A stretch of 64,000 nt of DNA from Dallia pectoralis (lineage: Eukaryota; Chordata; Actinopteri; Esociformes; Umbridae), in contig CM055730.1 in NCBI GenBank assembly GCA_029465975.1, forward strand, positions 6,364,801 to 6,428,800. Direction: 5' to 3'. A model generated the notes under the pieces. That model was given only the letters and a program-made list of their open reading frames with translations, did not search any database and had not been told where the DNA came from. The translations under genes and the position numbers were made by a program. Shown piece by piece: positions 53,414-59,400 of the stretch. Position 1 is the stretch's first letter. Every line of letters begins with the position of its first letter.

Positions 53414-56400
53414 CAGTCAGACAGAGACAGTCAGACAGACAGACAGACGGGGCACGGGCATCATCATGCTCTGTGTCTCTCTCCCATAATCCTCTCTGAG
53501 CCACCCACCCGTGACATTCCATTACACCATTCTCTGTTCCCACTTCCTATTAAGGACACCCACTCTGGGTCTGAAAGGGGCTTTGAAAGACAAGCACAAA
53601 CCTTTTCTTTTCTCAAGAAGGTGACAGCGGCTGCCTCCCAAATCACACCACCCTACGTAGTTCCCTCAGCCCGGGGCTCATAAGGCACCGCTCAGAAGAA
53701 GTGCCCTTGCATTATTAGAAAGGGTGTATTTTTGGACACGGCCAGAGGATTAGCTTGAGGATGGGATGGGGGCCGCTGGCTTTGTGTTGAGGGGATAAAT
53801 CCTTCCCAGTGGCACGCCGGAGGTCGTCTGGATGGGAGCTCTTTTATGGAGATGCAGGACCAGTTCGGTGATATGGAAGTACTGGGAATTGTGTTTGAGG
53901 GATATGACCGTTTTCCAAAGGTCTGATGGTGTCACTCATAAATATCACATGACATTTAGAGTCCACGTCCTATCCAACGACTGAGAGCTTCGGTCAAAAG
54001 TAGTGGACTATGTAACACAGGGGTGTCCAAAGTTTTTTTAGTGAGGGCCAAATACAGAAAAATAAACAAAGGGCCGGGCCGCACACTAGAGGTGACATAT
54101 TAACACATGAATACTGTGTGTATTTCTAACTCACCTATAATGTGAAGAACTGTGCTGTCCTCTAGCTCGAATTATGTTGACAATTTTTACGCCCGTCATG
54201 GCCGGAGCTCCATCCGTTGTTTCTCCACAGAGTTTGTCCCATTTAAGCCCCATCCTTCCAACTGGCTCCGATACAGCTTCAAAAATATCTCTGCCCGTCG
54301 CTGTGCCTTTTAGGCTCATCATATCATGCAGCTCCTCCGTACAGCAAAAATGACCATCTACTCCCCGTAAAAACATTAACATCTGCGCGGTGTCTGTGGC
54401 ATCTGTGCTCTTATCGCTAACCCTATCAATAACCAATCGCATGCTATCGAGTACAAATCAAAAGCACTAGCTTTGTCTCTCAGCTGAAGTTTCCAGTTAG
54501 CTGACAAGTCCTCGATTCTCCGCACCACTGTATTTCTGGATAAGCTCACGTTGTTGAAATCCGGAACTTTTTCCGGGCGCATTATTGCTGTGACTTTGAG
54601 GCACTGCTTTATGAAATGACCGTCTGAGAACGGTTTGCCGTGCTGGGCCATACGTTTAGCGACCTTATAGCTTGCTGTTGTGGCGTTTTCCTTTATTTTG
54701 TTAGCACGAAAAACACCTGTTGTTGAGCTTGCAGGCTAGCTGCCATTTGCTTGACTTTCTGCGTTCGTTCGGCACTGGTGTACTGATGTGTAGCTCTGAT
54801 GTTTGGTCTCATAGTGCTGACAGACATTATACTCTTTCATCACAGCAACATCTTCATTGCAAATCAAACAGATACACTTTACGTTGATTTCTTTGAAGAA
54901 ATATTCATTTTCCCACTGTGTTTGAAATCGTCTACACTCACTTGCTATTTTGCGTTTCTTTGCTGCTGCCATTTCTGGTGACTCGCAGTAAAAGTTTTTG
55001 TTTGCTTAATTTTGTTTAGTGGAGAAGCACCGTTTCCATGGCTGGCTCCAACTAGTGTTGAAACTGAGAAGTGCAGCAGAGTTGAGCTCAATCTTCTTGT
55101 GCGGGCCATATTCAATTATATTTTCAGAATTTGCTGCGGGCCAATAAAAACTAGACCGCGGGCCGGACTTTGGACACCCCTGATGTAACAAGAAGATGAG
55201 GATTCTTGGGGAATTACTCAATAAGCCCCCCCTCCGCCCCCCCACACACAAGGCAACATCAAAGGGACCCTATTTTTCGGTTCCATACTGACTGACACAC
55301 TTCTCACACACTTTCATTTACGGTTTGTTGCCAGGGGATTTGGCTGCACACGATCTTTAACTTTATCTGATGCCTCCAGGTAGCATCTCACGGGATTCTT
55401 CATCACTCTCTTCATCTCTCTCTTCATCTCTCTCTTCATCTCTCTCTTCTTCTCTCTTTATTCGTATCCTTCTACTGCACTCTCTACCACGCCAAGATAA
55501 TGAACTGTCTGGTCTGACTCAGATTATAACTCAGTGGGGATGTTTTTATATGTCATATCTTAAAGTCTTGAACTGCACGCTGGCTGTAAAAACACGGTTA
55601 TGGATGTTTGAAACATGAAAGTGACTAAGTACTATATCTGAAACATCTGTCCTTTTCTCTCGCTCTTCAATTCAATTCAAAGGAGTCTTCTTGCCATGCG
55701 AGAGTCAAGGGTAAAAAAAAGGCTGACATGTGAACAGTTAATATTATTAACAGTAAATGTGAAATACAGTTCTAATTCTCGCACATTACAACAATGCTGG
55801 CTGCACTAGAGGCTGCTAACCGAGCATAAAGTAGATATTTACAAAGGAAGAAATATAAATATAGGTCGAGTTTCTATTTGATTTGTCTGTACTTCACTGG
55901 TTGTCCTTTTTTAACTTTTCTCAACATGCCTCATTCTATCATAAGCTTATTTTTGTATGCTGATTTGTTTTATTTAGCAAACATGGACTCTACTCAATGT
56001 TTTATAGGTTTACAAATAATCCTAGAAGAAAACAGGAAGGGCTGCCTAGATTCCTCCATGTGTTTTTGACCCTGTCTAAATGATCTGTCTCCCCTCTGTC
56101 CCTCCCCCGCACTCTTCCTCCCCCATCTATCCCACCATCTCCCCCGTGCCACCCCCAACTACCCCTGTGTGACCCCCCCACGTCAGTGTTACATGTTCCA
56201 CATGTATGTGGGCGTGCGCGCTGGAGGAGGCATCGGTGACCAGATCGAGGATCCGGCTGGGGACGAGTACGAGATCTACAGGATCATCTTCGATATCACC
56301 TTCTTCTTCTTCGTCATCGTCATCCTGCTGGCCATCATCCAGGGTGAGGGAGTTCCCGACCACCTGCTGATAGACAATGGGCCTGACTCATTCATTCATT

Positions 56401-59400
56401 TACATCATTCAGATTTGGCTTGATGACGCTTGATGATAGACGGGCAAATAGGCCACACGTCTCCATACAAGCATCCCATCAGTCTGAGTAGTTGTGTAAA
56501 GTTGAATAAATGTGCCTCTTAATGACTGGTTCAGTGTGGGGAGGGATTGACAGTCTCCTAAACTAGCTCAAGAATTGTTAAGTGCTTGACATCTTCTATT
56601 GTCGAGAGATACCTTGATGAATATGTAGTGTTCCCCGTAGAAAGATCAGTATGAATGACTGATGACATGCAAACATCAACCTCCCATCTTCTTCTTGGCC
56701 CTGCTCTCCATCAGGTCTGATAATTGATGCGTTTGGTGAGCTGAGAGATCAACAGGAGCAGGTGAAGGAGGATATGGAGGTAGGAACACCCAGAGCAGGT
56801 TGTGTGTGTGTGTTTGGAGGAGAGGATGTGTGTGTACTGGGTGTTTGGAGGAGAGGGTGTGTGTGTACTGGGTGTTTGGAGGAGAGGGTGTGTGTGTACT
56901 GGGTGTTTGGAGGAGAGGGTGTGTGTGTCCTGTGTGTTTGCAGGCTAGGGTTTGTGTGTCCATGTGCATGTCCTGTGTGTTTGGAGGCAAGGGAGTGTGT
57001 ATGTGTGTGTGTGTGCACAGGTTTTTATGTGTGTACTGGTAAGACTTGTCTGTGTGCCACCGTGACATTAATTCAGGATGAAACTGCTGGAGCGCATTTA
57101 AAACACAGCAATATTCCCACAACACTGACCAAATCAATACGACTGGCAGTACCGTTTATTCTCCAGATGAAAGACAATTCGATGGGCTGTCAACACTTAG
57201 AAGAAGACATTGCAGTGTTCTACCCCAATTATTATAAAAAACTATTTTGACTTATCTGAAAAGATGTGAACCGCAGATAAGACATTAGCGATCTCACCTA
57301 GTAACACTAGTGGATAATATAAGTCACTCCTGTTATGTCACAATATAAATCACTCCTGTAATGTCTCAATATAAATCACTCCTGTTATGTCACAATATAA
57401 ATCACTCCTGTTATGTCTCAATATAAATCACTCCTGTTATGTCACAATATAAATCACTCCTGTTATGTCTCAATATAAATCACTCCTGTTATGTCTCAAT
57501 ATAAATCACTCCTGTTATGTCACAATATAAATCAGTCCTGTTATGTCTCAATATAAATCACTCCTGTTATGTCTCAATATAAATCACTCCTGTTATGTCT
57601 CAATATAAATCACTCCTGTTATGTCGCAATATAAATCACTCCTGTTATGTCGCAATATAAATCACTCCTGTTATGTCTCAATATAAATCACTCCTGTTAT
57701 GTCACAATATAAATCACTCCTGTTATGTCACAATATAAATCACTCCTGTTATGTCACAATATAAATCACTCCTGTTATGTCACAATATAAATCACTCCTG
57801 TTATGTCACAATATAAATCACTCCTGTTATGTCACAATATAAATCACTCCTGTTATGTCACAATATAAATCACTCCTGTTATGTCACAATATAAATCACT
57901 CCTGTTATGTCACAATATAAATCACTCCTGTTATGTCACAATATAAATCACTCCTGTTATGTCACAATATAAATCACTCCTGTTATGTCACAATATAAAT
58001 CACTCCTGTTATGTCACAATATAAATCACTCCTGTTATGTCACAATATAAATCACTCCTGTTATGTCACAATATAAATCACTCCTGTTATGTCTCAATAT
58101 AAATCACTCCTGTTATGTCTCAATATAAACCACTACTGTTATGTCTCAATATAAACCACTACTGTTATGTCACAATATAAGTCACTCCTGTTATGTCTCA
58201 ATATAAATCACTCCTGTTATGTCTCAATATAAACCACTACTGTTATGTCTCAATATAAACCACTACTGTTATGTCTCAATATAAATCACTCCTGTAATGT
58301 CTCAATATAAATCACTCCTGTTATGTCACAATATAAATCACTCCTGTTATGTCTCAATATAAATCACTCCTGTTATGTCACAATATAAATCACTCCTGTT
58401 ATGTCACAATATAAATCACTCCTGTTATGTCACAATATAAGTCACTCCTGTTATGTCTCAATATAAATCAGTCCTGTTATGTCTCAATATAAATCACTCC
58501 TGTTATGTCACAATATAAGTCACTCCTGTTATGTCTCAATATAAATCACTCCTGTTATGTCTCAATATAAATCACTCCTGTTATGTCTCAATATAAATCA
58601 CTCCTGTTATGTCACAATATAAATCACTCCTGTTATGTCACAATATAAATCACTCCTGTTATGTCTCAATATAAATCACTCCTGTTATGTCTCAATATAA
58701 ACCACTACTGTTATGTCTCAATATAAACCACTACTGTTATGTCACAATATAAGTCACTCCTGTTATGTCTCAATATAAATCACTCCTGTTATGTCTCAAT
58801 ATAAACCACTACTGTTATGTCTCAATATAAACCACTACTGTTATGTCTCAATATAAATCACTCCTGTAATGTCTCAATATAAATCACTCCTGTTATGTCA
58901 CAATATAAATCACTCCTGTTATGTCTCAATATAAATCACTCCTGTTATGTCACAATATAAATCACTCCTGTTATGTCACAATATAAATCACTCCTGTTAT
59001 GTCACAATATAAGTCACTCCTGTTATGTCTCAATATAAATCAGTCCTGTTATGTCTCAATATAAATCACTCCTGTTATGTCACAATATAAGTCACTCCTG
59101 TTATGTCTCAATATAAATCAGTCCTGTTATGTCTCAATATAAATCACTCCTGTTATGTCTCAATATAAATCACTCCTGTTATGTCACAATATAAATCACT
59201 CCTGTTATGTCACGATATAAATCACTCCTGTTATGTCACAATATAAATCACTCCTGTTATGTCTCAATATAAATCACTCCTGTTATGTCTCAATATAAAC
59301 CACTACTGTTATGTCTCAATATAAACCACTACTGTTATGTCACAATATAAGTCACTCCTGTTATGTCTCAATATAAATCACTCCTGTTATGTCTCAATAT

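Noticed and set aside
54131..54972. Host GTF2IRD2/ZBED-like gene on the minus strand
   Set aside because: It lies fully inside a bounded hAT element, is broken by frame shifts and lacks the C-terminal part, so it is a transposase remnant.
56762..57250. 162-codon + strand ORF starting at the end of e71
   Set aside because: Reads out of e71 into a GT-rich minisatellite; Cys/Val-rich low-complexity product.
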